The notes below the pieces were generated by a model. The model was not told where the DNA came from and ran no database searches. It worked only from the letters and a program-made list of their open reading frames with translations. Shown here in pieces: positions 23,880 to 36,260 of a stretch of DNA of 64,000 bases (positions are counted from its first letter, which is position 1; every line of letters starts with the position of its first letter). Source of the DNA: Echiichthys vipera (taxonomy: Eukaryota; Chordata; Actinopteri; Perciformes; Trachinidae); contig OY829659.1 of NCBI GenBank assembly GCA_963691815.1, forward strand, positions 13,898,184-13,962,183, read 5' to 3'. Both the position numbers and the translations under genes were made by a program.

Positions 23880-26056
23880 ATTGTAAACATGTAGCATTGC
23901 TTCTATTTTACTAAACCTTTGTGGCACATGTGAGTAACAGAGTTAAAGTACATATTTTAGTGTTCATTTTTCTTTCCAGTGAGTATTAAGTTATGTGAGT
24001 AATGGTTCAAGTTACTTGGATACAACTAGGATGTAAAACACCGTAGGCTTATATCATATACTGTGTAAAATAGGCATAAGCAAGGGAGAGGAACATAGGC
24101 TAATTGAAGTTCTAGCGAAATTAATGGAGGATAAACGACAGGTGATTTCTAGGCTATTGCTAAATGTTACAGTCAAGGACTTGAGTTTTTATTGTTTGAT
24201 GCAATTTCCTAATGTAGCCTGCAATTTCATAGATAAACCCGTCACATATGGCAGATATCTGGGTTCATGATCTGCGGTCACGGGTAATCTCTGTTATCAT
24301 GCTACTCAGTCAGGCTACAGGTAAGAAATATAAACGTTTAAAACTAGACACTTTTTTCTTCTATTAAGAGCATCTGCAAGCTGTAGTTTCTCACACAGGG
24401 GGGTGGTCCAAACAGCAACAACTTTGGTCGTTTTTTCAAATTATTATTTTGACTGTGTATTATTCTGTATCATGCTCTAGAGGGCACTGCTACTTTTCAT
24501 GACTCAAATTATAACAAGTACAGGTACATGTCTGATGAGAGATGAATCGGAGCACTCTGTACTGAATTAAAAAAATATATCTCTTGGGGATTTGCATATT
24601 TTAACATTGTATTAGTTCAGACGTGCATACCAGTGGGTGGAGATGTTAATGAAGCTAACATTATTTTTCATCATCACTGCACACACAGGCCTTATTATTC
24701 TGCACTGCAAACAATTATTTCCCTTTTTAAATGATGAATTACTGTTGCACATACATAAAAACGATACATATCATAAACATCTCAGCCAGGCCATGGAATC
24801 CACCCTACTAAAATATAAATAACAGGTTGCGATCAGACATTTTGGGTTGAAATTGGAATCGTGGTCTTCATCATCCATGATATTAAAGCGAACAGCTGTG
24901 CCCTGCACTGGCCAACACACTCTTAGTAACACACATGGGCACACTCACATACAGTACACATCCCTTCCTGTATAGCTGTTACATGGCAAGTAGAAATTGC
25001 ATGCTCTTGAAGCCTTTTCCTTTTCATGGGAATGGGCGGAAGCTCCCATGTGAAGTGACTTGGCGCTCTCTGCTTTTCTCCCCGGGGAAATGAGATATTG
25101 GACGGCCTTAAATGGAGTTAATACCTCAGGGAGCAATCGAGAGGCAAGCTGCAGAGTGTATGCAGTTTAAATACATACATGAAATGTTTAGCTCTGAACA
25201 TGTGCAGTGGAATAATCATAAACGTAGCAAGACGTCTGGAAATCTACTGGCGTGTTGGATGTGTCTCTTCCTCCACTTCTACTATACTACTTAAATTTCA
25301 GCTTTGAAGGTATTCACACAGTAGAATTGGTGGCAGTGCTAAATGTGAATAAGGGGACCTAAAGCATTTATTGTATTTTTCAAATTACCGTCTGCAGTTG
25401 TTTTTCAGTAACACTCACCAGTGGTTTTCAACAGGGTCATTAGTGGTGGCAAGGGTAATTGAAATATCATTTTGACTAATTTCTTTTACGGAGAAAAGTG
25501 TAGCCTTTCTTTTTTTTTTTGATGTAGCAGGGTGTGTGAGCCCTTTCAGTGGTCAGTGTGTGCATATGTTTTTGGCACCTCGTGACTCTGTTTCAGGCCA
25601 AGAACTTAAGGGCACCTAAAAGTGCATATATAAGGTGAAATAACCCTATTAGTGTAGACAGATGCAGCCAGTGGAGCGGAAAGACAGACTGACTGTAAAA
25701 GCTGGTATAAATAGCCTGGGAGTGGAGGTGATGAATAATAGAGACTTACCAACGCTGCTGACAGTGAGGTAGAGAGGCCATGACAGCAGGAGAGTCCAAC
25801 AAAGCGTAGTAAAGAATAGAGAAGAAAATGAAGCCAGCTGGCAGAAAATCATTTGAGTAGTTATAGTTATATATCAACTGGACTTTTATGAATAACAAGC
25901 ATATGTATATTTATTTTAATTTAGGATATGATGTATATGACAGACTGTTGGATTAGATTTTTAATTTGAGATTGGTGGGTCATATAAACAACCGTCTAGA
26001 TGGGATTACACACAAGGTTATGTACTAACTCTGGTATTAGTGCCTCATATTTAAAC

Positions 26057-26263
26057 GGTAATTCTGGCGCGAAATCATCCCATGGTCTTTTTAGGTACAT
26101 GCCTTGACCATACTGCCCCAAGCTAATTGCCACGTCCCGCTGTTAGAAACTATCCAGGATATCTCCGGTAATAGTTGTTACATGAAAAAAACTGTCTCGA
26201 TGGCTTATTTGATGTATGTAAGTGCCAAAAAAGACCGTGGGATGATTTTGCGCCGGAATTACA
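26057..26263. mobile_element. Palindromic MITE-like element with ~40 bp arms
   Basis: The left arm at 26057-26099 contains GGCGCGAAATCATCCCATGG. The right arm at 26221-26263 contains its near-perfect reverse complement, CCGTGGGATGATTTTGCGCC. The arms pair over about 40 bp around a 120 bp centre. Such foldback elements are non-autonomous DNA transposons. No coding sequence is present. Confidence 0.65.
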
Positions 26264-27249
26264 CTTGAAGTTGCGTTTAATAGAGAGAGAACTTTTTAAA
26301 TATTGACAAAAGCATACCAACAAAATCATCAGCACCAGCCTTCACAGCATTCCTTCACATTCAATTACACTCTAGAATGAGCCCACACAAAACCGACAAT
26401 ACTTATGTAAGGCTCGAAGCATAACTGTCATCTCCACAACCAGACTTCAGGTGAAAAGTAATGCTTAAGTTGTATTCCTCCTTTTAATAGCCATTCCTTC
26501 AGGGTTTTACACACCGCAGTAGTTGTGCGTGTTCCTCCCAAAAGCAGCAGTGAACCAGTCTTACAGAGTCCAGTCATTCTTGTTGCTTACCTAAGTCGCA
26601 CTGAGAGCACATGTGTGAGCATGTATGCGTCATATTAAAAAATATGGATATTAACTGCTATCCAACACCCACATGTGCACAATCACACTTGGAAGTGTTA
26701 GAGTTGTCCCTCTGGTGTTCACTGAAAGATGACTCAGAGGTGAAGGTTCCTGTTTTCAACCAAGTTACATAAGTGGAGAGAAGTGCACTTCACTGGTATG
26801 TGTGTGTGTTTTCTGTATCCATGTGCCCCTGTTATTGGTTGTGCTTTGTTTATGAGCACAGGCAATGTTCGCATTCGGCTTTGCACTCCAAAGCACTGCT
26901 GACAAGAACCAGAGTGGTCACATTTCTGGAGGTGGCTTCCTATCGTTCACCTCCAGGGCAGCAACAGTAGATGTATGTCCCAGCACTCCAGCTGAACACT
27001 GGACAGGCTTTAACTTGTTTAACAGCTGCATGCTATAAGTGCTATGTTCCCATCCAACTACCAGCAGTAATGTTGATATATCTGAGGTGAAATATTCTTC
27101 AACCTTCCTGGTTGTCAGTCATATGGGAAAAAAAGCTCATTCAGGTGTGTGTGGCTAGCTAACAGATGTTATTAAGGTTGCCTGTCAGTTCTTCTGTGGA
27201 ATTAAATTACATCCATTGAGCACTTGGCCTCAGCCAGGAGGATTGTCGT

Positions 27250-27935
27250 TAGGGCTGCAACTAAAATATATATCTTTTATTGTTGATGAATCTGCATATT
27301 ATGGTCTCCATCCGTTAATCGTTTCGACTATTAAGTGTAAACTAAAAATAACCCTTGTAATTCCCAAAGCCCAAAATGACCTTTTCAAATCACTTTTTTT
27401 ACTTATCACGAGGGATACTTCTCAGACTGTGGCATTATGTCTTGAGTTGCTCTAGAGTTGGAGAGAAATAACTGATGATGTCATCAGGGTAATCTCAAAT
27501 AGGGCTAGGATATTTATAACGGAAAGCTTGTGTTACCAACTGGGAATGTGGAGTTTAAAGATGTAGGTATTTACGTTGTAGGGGAGGCATAATAGAGCTC
27601 AACAGTTTGGTTGAGCAAGTAATAATCCCATTCATATTCTTCATCAAGATTTACATTATTTTCTCTGTCACTGTTGAGCCCTATTAAAGGATGCAATCAA
27701 GATGCCTTATGGGAAATGCAGGATCAAGTGTTTTGGTGTTTTACCCAAACTAGGGGCTAAAAGTCAGGGTATCTCAGCCTCAAGTGCACACATTTGAATC
27801 ATATCTGTCCTTTGACAACCCCAACTTAATAAAAGAGAAATACTAAATTGCTGAAGTAATGAATTGGTTGTCAAAATAGTTGCAGTTTAAAATTATGTTG
27901 ATTAACTAATTGAATAATTGACCAATTGTATCAGC
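27250..27935. mobile_element. Diverged copy of a common teleost interspersed DNA repeat
   Basis: The left end AGGGCTGCAACTAAAATAT, the word ATTCCCAAAGCCCAAAATGA (about 27360) and the right end GTTGTCAAAATAGTTGCAG (from about 27868) followed by GATTAACTAATTGAATAATT match in order a hAT-like dispersed repeat very common in percomorph genomes (recalled, not searched). The middle is diverged or interrupted. Confidence 0.55.
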
Positions 27936-28189
27936 TGTAATTGTGTCAGCACAGGATTGTGTGGTTCCGGGTACAGTTGTTACTCTCTTTAGAGACAGTT
28001 TGGTAATTGCATGTGCACAGATACGTAGGTGTTTTGAAACAAACAGAACCTATTCTGTACTTTAAACTGAAGGATCCTATTGATGTATTGGTGCTCACTT
28101 CCCTGTGACCCTCCTTGGGGTGAGAGTTCACCTTCTGGTACACCATCTACCACTGACATTGTGAGGATATTTTAGAGACTAGGAGCCAG

Positions 28190-28680
28190 AGGTCAGGGGT
28201 GAGATGCCATAAATGGTGCCTATCCTATGAGACATGGTTGGTTGGTAGACAGACTAATTACAAGGCCCCCGTGACCTAACCTCTGACCCCTGAGCTGTGC
28301 GTCATGTGATCATGAGAGTGGACCCCCTGATCACACTGTTGCTCTTACACTGTTGGATAATTTATTTTTTCTGCCCTTCCTTTGTTTTCCTTTTTACATT
28401 TATTCTGCCAACATCATATTAGGCTGTCCATCTCTACATATGCATAGTGTGAGCAAGAAAGTGGAAAGGACAAATATTTATGTGTTTGGATTTCTATAAT
28501 AAGTTTCTGAAAATGGTTCAGTAACTTCAGCGGGCTGGAGGATGGGGCTACACTGTGAGCAGGCTGTGTAGAGATGACCCCAGAGGGATTTAAAAGGCCT
28601 ATTTAACACATTACAATCTCCCTCTCATCCATGGTCAAACTACAGTCTAGGGGTCTGACCTTTGAACTCAGTGACCTTCT
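28190..28680. promoter_or_regulatory. Cluster of nuclear-receptor half-site-like motifs
   Basis: AGGTCAGGGGTGA at 28190-28202 is DR1-like. TGACCTAACCTCTGACCCC is near 28268. TGACCTTTGAACT at 28656-28668 is a DR1 (AGTTCA-A-AGGTCA on minus). TGACCT recurs near 28672. The density is suggestive, but such words also occur by chance. Confidence 0.25.
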
Positions 28681-28967
28681 AACCCTGCATGACCATAACT
28701 CTCACTTTTACTCAAGAAGGTGCTCATTATTCTTTCTAGGATGAATGGCTGTAGGATTTTCAACACTGTTAAGTAGATTGTTGAATCAAGGAGGGCAAGG
28801 AGACGGAAGTGATTGGGTATTTTTGGGCAATTGAGTAGCTCCCAGATGCTGACCTTGTGTGAGATTTCAGCGATGCCTCTGTGTGTATCTTCTGAATTGT
28901 CAATGGCAGGAATATTACATATGTTGACCACAAACAGGTGATAGCTAAGAGAAACATACATGTGTAT

Positions 28968-29150
28968 GGGGCGGCTGGTGGCACAGTGGTTAGAGCAGTC
29001 ACCCCATGTAAACAGGCTGAAGATCCTTGAGGCAGCAGCTGCGGGTTTGACTCTGACCTGTGGCCCTTTGCTGCAAGTCTCCCCCTCTCTCTCACCCCAT
29101 TTTCTGTCTGTCCTATCAAATAAAAGGCTTGAAAGCTGCCAAAAACCAAA
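28968..29150 (+). mobile_element. tRNA-derived SINE
   Basis: The head GGGGCGGCTGGTGGCACAGT contains an A-box-like sequence (GTGGCACAGTGGTTAGAG at 28978-28995). A B-box-like sequence, GGTTTGACTCT, is at 29044-29054, giving internal pol III promoter spacing. The body has TGTGGCCCTTTGCTGCAAGT and a (CT)n stretch. The 3' part, TGTCCTATCAAATAAAAGGC, and the A-rich tail are typical of an abundant percomorph SINE. A 192-codon minus-strand frame running through it is spurious. Confidence 0.8.
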
Positions 29151-31801
29151 ACATAGACGTTTACAGTTTATGTACTTTGTATGTTTATGTACCTGTATTT
29201 GTGCATTTTGTCTATTTATTGCCATTTTCATGCAGATTTTACACAATATTATACTTGTTATAAGCTTTGTAAATGCTAGCTTACTACAGCTAACTTACTG
29301 TATGTTTTGGATATGACTTGCCCTATGTCATTAAAAAGTAGTTATTGAAACAATTAATCATTTAGGTGATTATTTCCAAAATAATAATGTCCAATAGTTT
29401 TGATTACCTAATGGCCCAGGAGGTAAAGGACACATATAATACTATATTAGTGTTTATCTATACATTTCTCATGTATAAATTGCACATTTTACTAAATGTA
29501 TAATTCTTGTATTCTTGACTGTATTTTTCGTTTCCCTCTCTCTCCTCTCCCCCACCTCTTTGATCCCCATCGCCCGTTCATGCAGATTTTCCCCTGCAGA
29601 CAGACTCTGGATACCGTTATGTAAATTCACTCCCCATCCAAATGTTATCAAAGCAAATATTTAGGGAGTTACAGAAAGAGGAAGCAGTGAACAAGATAAA
29701 AAGACAAAGCTAGCTGTCAGCTTAAATCGTAGGGAGGACGCCAAATAGGAAAGGGTGTGTCCCAGTCCATAGGCACTGCACATTCTGTAGACGGATCAGC
29801 CTTTATTCACACTAACCTACAGCAAGCATGCAGCAAGCATTGCACACATTTTTCTCATTGTCTTTCTTGAAAACTGATCCAGTGCCCTTATGTCCATGTG
29901 TTTGAGTTTTCAGTTTAAGACTCTTGTACGTATGTGTGAGATGTGCTGCTCCAGTGTGAAGTGTTCTGTGGTTTGTCGTGGAAGACCATGACACACCCTG
30001 TCTTGTCAGGGAGGGAGGAATGACTTGGAGAAAGGGGAGATAAACAGTAGAAGAGGGAGGAGAGGATGAAAAAGGGACATAGAGTCATCTCACACATAAT
30101 AGAAATTGTATATTGTCCATGGCCACACTAGTAGGAATTTGTCCTCACAGACTGTCCTCTCTGTCACTTGTTGGTCCGCTTTTCTGATTTTTCGCCCCCT
30201 TTTTCTTCTTCTCTTTTTTCATTCTCCTTTCTATCCATAACAGATAATGGAGAGAGTCTGGGCTCTGACCCCATCGCTCTCTGAGATGAAGGAGGAAATT
30301 ACTGTGCTAATATGCGCATATTTTGCATTCTTTTGAATTATCCAGCCCAAAATTATACACTCCACCCCACATTCTGCTTAATTATTCATCTACTTGGGAT
30401 TTTGGACAGTAATCTGAACTGTAAAAAGAAAACACGTTCTGCATCTGCCACCTATTTGATATCATGTTAGAACAAGATAATAGTATATTATTATACCAAG
30501 AAAAGTTTCTTGTTGTAATGTGATAGGTTTATATGCAGTAAAGCAATTCTTACCTTTCTGACAGTTTTACGCTTTTCTTTTATAATCTTAAAATCCTCCT
30601 GATAAGCATATGTCTCATTAAAAAACCACCAGGTGTTAAAACTCCTCTATATTCAATTCTCATATACTGTATTTCTGATAAAAGTCTGACCAATCATTTT
30701 ATTCAGTCCGAAAGGAGGAGAGAACGTCAGAGACCAGGCAGGGGATGACGCTGGGACTTTGGAAGCAGGCGGAGTTGTTCATGTTCAATATTTTACTGAG
30801 TGCTGTGCGACATGCCAGAAAGATAAGAATTGCTTTTATAGTTAAAATGGGAAAAACATTTACGTCACAACGTGATACTGATCTTTTTTTCTTTTTCTGG
30901 CAGCGGCAGCCATTCAAAACCCAAAGGTATGTTGATTTACAATCATGGAAAACACAAACAATCAGCAAACCTTCACTGACTGGCAATTTTTTTTTGTTTA
31001 AATCTACTAATTGCTTAATCAACAAATGACTGGATTTAGATTCCCTCCACTTTACCATGTAGGAATCAGAAAGCTTAACTTGATCATCTGATGGTGACCA
31101 ATACGGCCCGAGTGCTCCTGAGCAAGGGCGCTTGACCTCTACTCTTTACCAAGCTTTTTTCAAGGACAACTAATGTAAACCGTCTTGCATTTAACAAAGG
31201 CACACCACAACAAGCACTTACATGCATGTTCTTTTTCTACCAAATTGCTTAAACTATGTACCAACCTGTAATTATATAATTATATTTAATATGTAAGATG
31301 ATGTAGCACATAATGGCCACTTCCTCCAAGTCAACTCTTTATTCTCCCACAGATGTTAGTGACCATTATTCATAGTTGGTTATGTCTGTGGATGAAAAGG
31401 GGCTTTTACTGGAGTTATATTAAATACTTGTGGTGCCCTCAGCCTTGTCAACCTAAACAGCAATTAACCTGTTTTAGTTTTAGAGTGGTTTTGCTGGAGG
31501 AGCTGAGACACCAACACCTGCAATTACAGTGAGTAGGTTAAAGTGAGAGTGATTATTCTGCCACCAGCAGTTGGTTTCAGTTTGTTGCTAGTGGCAACCC
31601 TGACTGTCACAGTTCCTTAGCAGTTACAATTGACTGACTGTGGCATGGTAGATCTTTGACTAAGCAAATATTGACATAAACCTTGAATCTACTCCCCAAA
31701 TGTCCTCGAGCATCTGTCAGTAGTTTTTATATTACAGTTGTTGTGACTGTTGGTATGTTATTTAGAATGTAGTTTTTCTATGAACAGCTTACTGCTGACT
31801 A

Positions 31802-32291
31802 AAGGGGCCTTTACACGATAAGCGTTTTGCGCTGGTCTCAGCGTGAGGTTGGGCGCAGAGACCCAGTAAACGGCTAAATCAACATTAGTGTTAAACTGCC
31901 TATTCACAAACCCTGTGTGACTGCTTATAAACCTCCAAGCATTGCGATTTCTTCCGAGATCATGATACGACTTTAATGTAACGTTAAATAGATCAGGAAA
32001 CTCGGACACACAACGGTATGTTTTTCCTCCGTCTTTCCAACTGGCTTGAGGTCGCTCTCTGGTTGTCTAGGAAAAGTAAACTTCACACTTGAAGCTTCTA
32101 TCTCATTGGTTGCGCTTTTGAAAGGTCAGCTGAAACTAGGTCAAAGCGCAGCAGCAGAGAGGCAAATCTGAGCGGTTTGCGCCGCTACATTGGGCGCTGC
32201 CGCTACATTGGACGCTGCCGCTACATTGGGCGCTGCTGCCTCCTTCATAGGAAATGAATGGAACGGCCGCGGATCATGTGTAGGGGCCTTA
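31802..32291. mobile_element. DNA transposon-derived element with degenerate terminal inverted repeats
   Basis: The left end AAGGGGCCTTTACACGATAA and the right end ATCATGTGTAGGGGCCTTA (reverse complement TAAGGCCCCTACACATGAT) form imperfect terminal inverted repeats about 490 bp apart. The interior has CpG-rich GCGC words, ATAGGAAATGAATGG near the right end as in many fish non-autonomous DNA elements, and three 18-bp tandem units at 32183-32236. Confidence 0.55.
32183..32236. repeat. 18-bp tandem repeat, three copies
   Basis: Units of CGCTACATTGGGCGCTGC at 32183-32200, 32201-32218 (one G-to-A change) and 32219-32236, inside the DNA element. Confidence 0.9.
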
Positions 32292-32425
32292 AGCTAGCTA
32301 CTATATCAGCGGTTCTCAATCTTTTTTCAGACAAGGACCGTATGGACTGTGTATGTTTACTCTAGAGTAGAGTGAGACTTCCTCTTGCAGCTCTCCCTCT
32401 CTGTACTTAGTCAATAGGAAAGCTC

Positions 32426-32560
32426 TCAATTCAATTCAATTCAATTCAGTTCAATTCAATTCCATTAAATTCATGGGGGCTTTATTGTCATGGAAAACAT
32501 TACAAGTTATTACAAGTTAACATAACAAGAGTTACAGTAATAGGCAAAATTCTCTGGAAT
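32426..32560. repeat. (CAATT)n tract with attached interspersed repeat
   Basis: Eight or so CAATT units, followed by GGGGGCTTTATTGTCATGGA and TTACAAGTTATTACAAGTTA. This combination is seen in dispersed teleost repeats. The borders are approximate. Confidence 0.5.
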
Positions 32561-33364
32561 GACCTGTGATTGACCAAAGTCTCCTGTCTTTTAACAAGTT
32601 TTTTTTTCTCTCAGAACGCTTGAATTATAATATGATGAAAGGTTATTATGTTTTTTTATGCTTTAATGTTGAGCTTTCATTTGTGATATTTTGTTTCCTC
32701 CTAGCATGACGTACAATGTCAGCAATTTGACACATACTGTTGTGGATCCAGATTGATATACAGTTGTAAATCATTTATGACAACTGTAGTCTAACTCTTG
32801 TTTATGGAATGTCGTCGTTTTATAATTTGTGATCACTATCATTGAATTTGTTCTTTCACAATTTTCAACCCTTGAAAATTGCATTGTGAAGGTAGAAGAG
32901 AGATGACGAAATGAAAGTGACACATTGAGCATGTGTTTAGTACTACCCAAAATCTCCCCTAAGATGAAAGAAAACCCGCCAAAGTGAGGAAACTTTTCCA
33001 TAGTAATATTCAGGTAAAGGTGTAACTTTAAACATGTGGACAGAAAGGTCAAGGCGCTTGCATGTGGTTTTTATTTAGCCTTCTATCACAAATTGATGCC
33101 CTTTACCGGGATCGATAGCCGCTCATAAACTGTGACCATGAAGCCAGTTTCATGCTTCAGTTGTGGTTCAAATCTTTGCGGAAACAAGAAAATAGGAAGA
33201 GGTCGTCAGGAGGGCAGTTTGCCACTCATTCAGAAAACCAGTGCCATTGTCTGCAGAGGAACAAACAGTTGGTGTTTAATGAGATGGGGAACACCTTTCT
33301 TCTGCTTCACCTCACCCACCTTAAGTGCAGCCCATCCTTCTCATATGACCCAGTGCTATGGATT

Positions 33365-33523
<159 letters not shown>

Positions 33524-33870
33524 AAAACCTCTCTACGATGGTGCATAATTGAGACATATTAACCAGTGTTCTCCCTTTAAATCCACTAACTGAAAAATCA
33601 ATTCACTAATTCAATACCGGATAGACTGTTCAAATGTGGTAGTAATTGCAGAAAAAGACAATTTGACAAATGCAAACCATAATGATCATTTAGCTCACAT
33701 CAATAATAATGATGGCAGCACGTCATGAAGCAATTCATTAATGCTTTGAACATGTCATCAAGAAAAGCAATCAGCAAATTAATAATCTAAGAGGGTACAA
33801 GTGAACCAATATTGTACAGTGTTTGTTGGAAGATTTACACAGTGATTGTATAATACGCGTTTTATTTCAG

Positions 33871-33950
33871 GATGAGTTACCCTACATGAAAACATATTTG
33901 CCATCTGGGTACTCTTCAGGAATTAGGACAACATTAAGATTTTCTTCAGG
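33871..33950 (+). other. Candidate unannotated exon (80 nt)
   Basis: It is bordered by a good acceptor (TTTTATTTCAG) and a consensus donor (CAGG|GTAAGTATT). One frame is open throughout (26 codons plus 2 nt, starting DELPYMKTYL). It could be an untranslated tiam1 exon, an lncRNA exon or chance. No coding homology is recognised. Confidence 0.25.
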
Positions 33951-35139
33951 GTAAGTATTTCTTGTAAGTGTTTCTTGTATTTCGTGGCCAGATGAAATTT
34001 GGGTTATCCTGAGGCTTTGTGGGGTTCACTGAACAAAAACCCTTCACCAGCTTGGCAGCATCACCAAAACCCCACTCTTCTCTGCCTCCTGTTGTCTGCC
34101 TCTTGTGTTGGCTGTTTGTGCTTCTAATTATCTGAGCTTGCCAGCTAACACAGCATAAACCCATCAAAGCACTGATCTGTCGGCCACAGACTTGAGAGAA
34201 CACATGCTTTGTCCTGGTTTATTTTCTAACAGGGCACCGGTCCTTGGTTTTGCTGATGAACACAGAAAGCTTCAGAGATGGAGGGTGCAGTGGCCTTACG
34301 TGACACTTCACACTGCACAATGGTTTCCACTTCTGCAGTCTGAAGGTTTTAACATGCTGTGTTTGTGTATGTGTGAATGTGGACATTTTTCTGTTGAAGG
34401 ACTGTACTGAAAATGAAATATTTTACTGCATAAAAGTTTAGCTCATGGATTTTCTGTTTGATATTTTCACCTTTAGTAATATTTTATCCTAGTATGTTAT
34501 ATACTAATACATTTACTAATGTTGGGAAGCAGTTTACATCAATCCGGTATGGCCTGATACTAGTATCCATTTAGTCAATTCGGCCCTTAGCAAGCATGTT
34601 GTTTCTGTGATATATATATGCATATATATATAACATTTCTTTCTACAATTAACACTTGTAATGCTGAAGGCACTTGTAAGCCATACTTTGGTGTTTTATT
34701 TTTATCTATATTGTGTTTGTGTGTGCACCTCGTCTTTGCATCCTTCTCAGTGGGTGGTAACTGTTAAACTCTTCCATTTGGTGTGATTATTTCTCCAGTC
34801 AGTCCTGTGGGAGCAGCCATCAGCCCGTCATCTTTCAGAGGAACACTATACCTTCTGATGCTTTAATCCTTTCTTCCCTTTCCTCCCCTCCTTTTCCCAC
34901 ACTAAACCTCTTAACCTCATCTCCTGTTTTCTCCTCCCACCCCTTTTTTCCCCTGGCGCTGTCAACTTTCAGCTGAAGTGGTTGGAACTCTGTAGATTCA
35001 GCAGCTGTTGTGTTTAAAGCTGCAATGTTACAGCTCCGCCTGACGAGTTCAATACCAAAATGCTGCTGTTATACATTGTTATAGAAATAAACTTATGCTT
35101 ATGCTTTCAGTTACCTAGGTGTTCAAAAAATGATGACCA

Positions 35140-35140
<1 letters not shown>

Positions 35141-35192
<52 letters not shown>

Positions 35193-35208
35193 TGTCTGTC
35201 TGTCTGTC
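35141..35208. repeat. (TG)n-(TCTG)n compound microsatellite
   Basis: About 25 TG units followed by about five TCTG units. Confidence 0.95.
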
Positions 35209-36138
35209 ATGTTTGTATGAACTGGAGGAAGTAAGAGGGTGAGAGAATCCATAGAAGAGCCTACTGTATAGCCACACTAGCTGCTTGACTGACTTTGACG
35301 ATCCACAGACTTTTCCTCTAGTTCCACAATAAAGTTCACATTTGTGATTTTAGGTTGAATATCTCAATAACGTCAATGTAAACTGTGTTGCTGGGAGTTA
35401 AATCCCTGTTCAGTCAAAATCATCACTGAAATATGGCAAATGTTATTGACTTCTAATCAAGTTATGTTCATTTCCTTTTAATATCTTATAGGTACGGTAT
35501 GTATTGTGAAATAATTCACCAAACAAATATTTAAAGACATTTATTGAGCTGAAAGGTGGGATATCAGATCTATTTAGGTGATAAAATGAAAGAAACTCTA
35601 TATTACCTTATTATTTTCATTACACAGAAACATGGGAATGAAAGTGGGACTACCACAGTGTGTGGCCAGTAATCTGTGTTTGTGTTAGTGTATTCCAGAA
35701 AACCAAATTCATTATTGCTACAGAGGCAATACTTGGCATCTTTGTGTCCAACTTACGCATGATATCAGAGCTTAAGGCAGGCGTTTTTTTTCCAGGTTAC
35801 CATGTCAGAATCCATTTTCATCCTTGTCCAAGAGTCCCTGATGAGCAATGAAATCTTTTGATGTGTGTGTGGCTGCAGCCTTGTAAGGGTTTGAGCGCGC
35901 TTTGATAACAAAAGAGCAAAATGGGGTGTGTGGTTGCTTTTGCGTCTCCAGAGAGGCCGGTTACTGGGCGAGAGATGAAATGGTCTGTGCGGTTTGCGCT
36001 TGCGACAAGGTTAAGGATGTCCTGTGGTGTCTGTGTGTGTGTATGTGTGTGTGTGTGTGTGTTTGCAGCCGTCTGAGCACTGGTACAGCTTTATCTATCT
36101 CTCACTCAGACGTCTCCCTCACATCCTATGCCATCTTG

Positions 36139-36260
<122 letters not shown>

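Larger units (their letters stand above)
22986..28967. other. sod1-tiam1 intergenic region, left part
   Basis: About 6 kb without a recognisable gene. It contains two short inverted-repeat DNA elements (23738-23879 and 26057-26263), an old repeat around 27250-27935, and a cluster of nuclear-receptor half-site-like words near 28190-28680. There are no long microsatellites. Confidence 0.6.

Noticed and set aside
28978..29060. Functional tRNA gene
   Set aside because: A- and B-box-like sequences are present, but the acceptor stem does not close and the sequence continues into a SINE body and A-rich tail.
28668..29246. 192-codon minus-strand open frame
   Set aside because: It runs antisense through a tRNA-derived SINE and flanking non-coding DNA, and no domain or splice context supports it.
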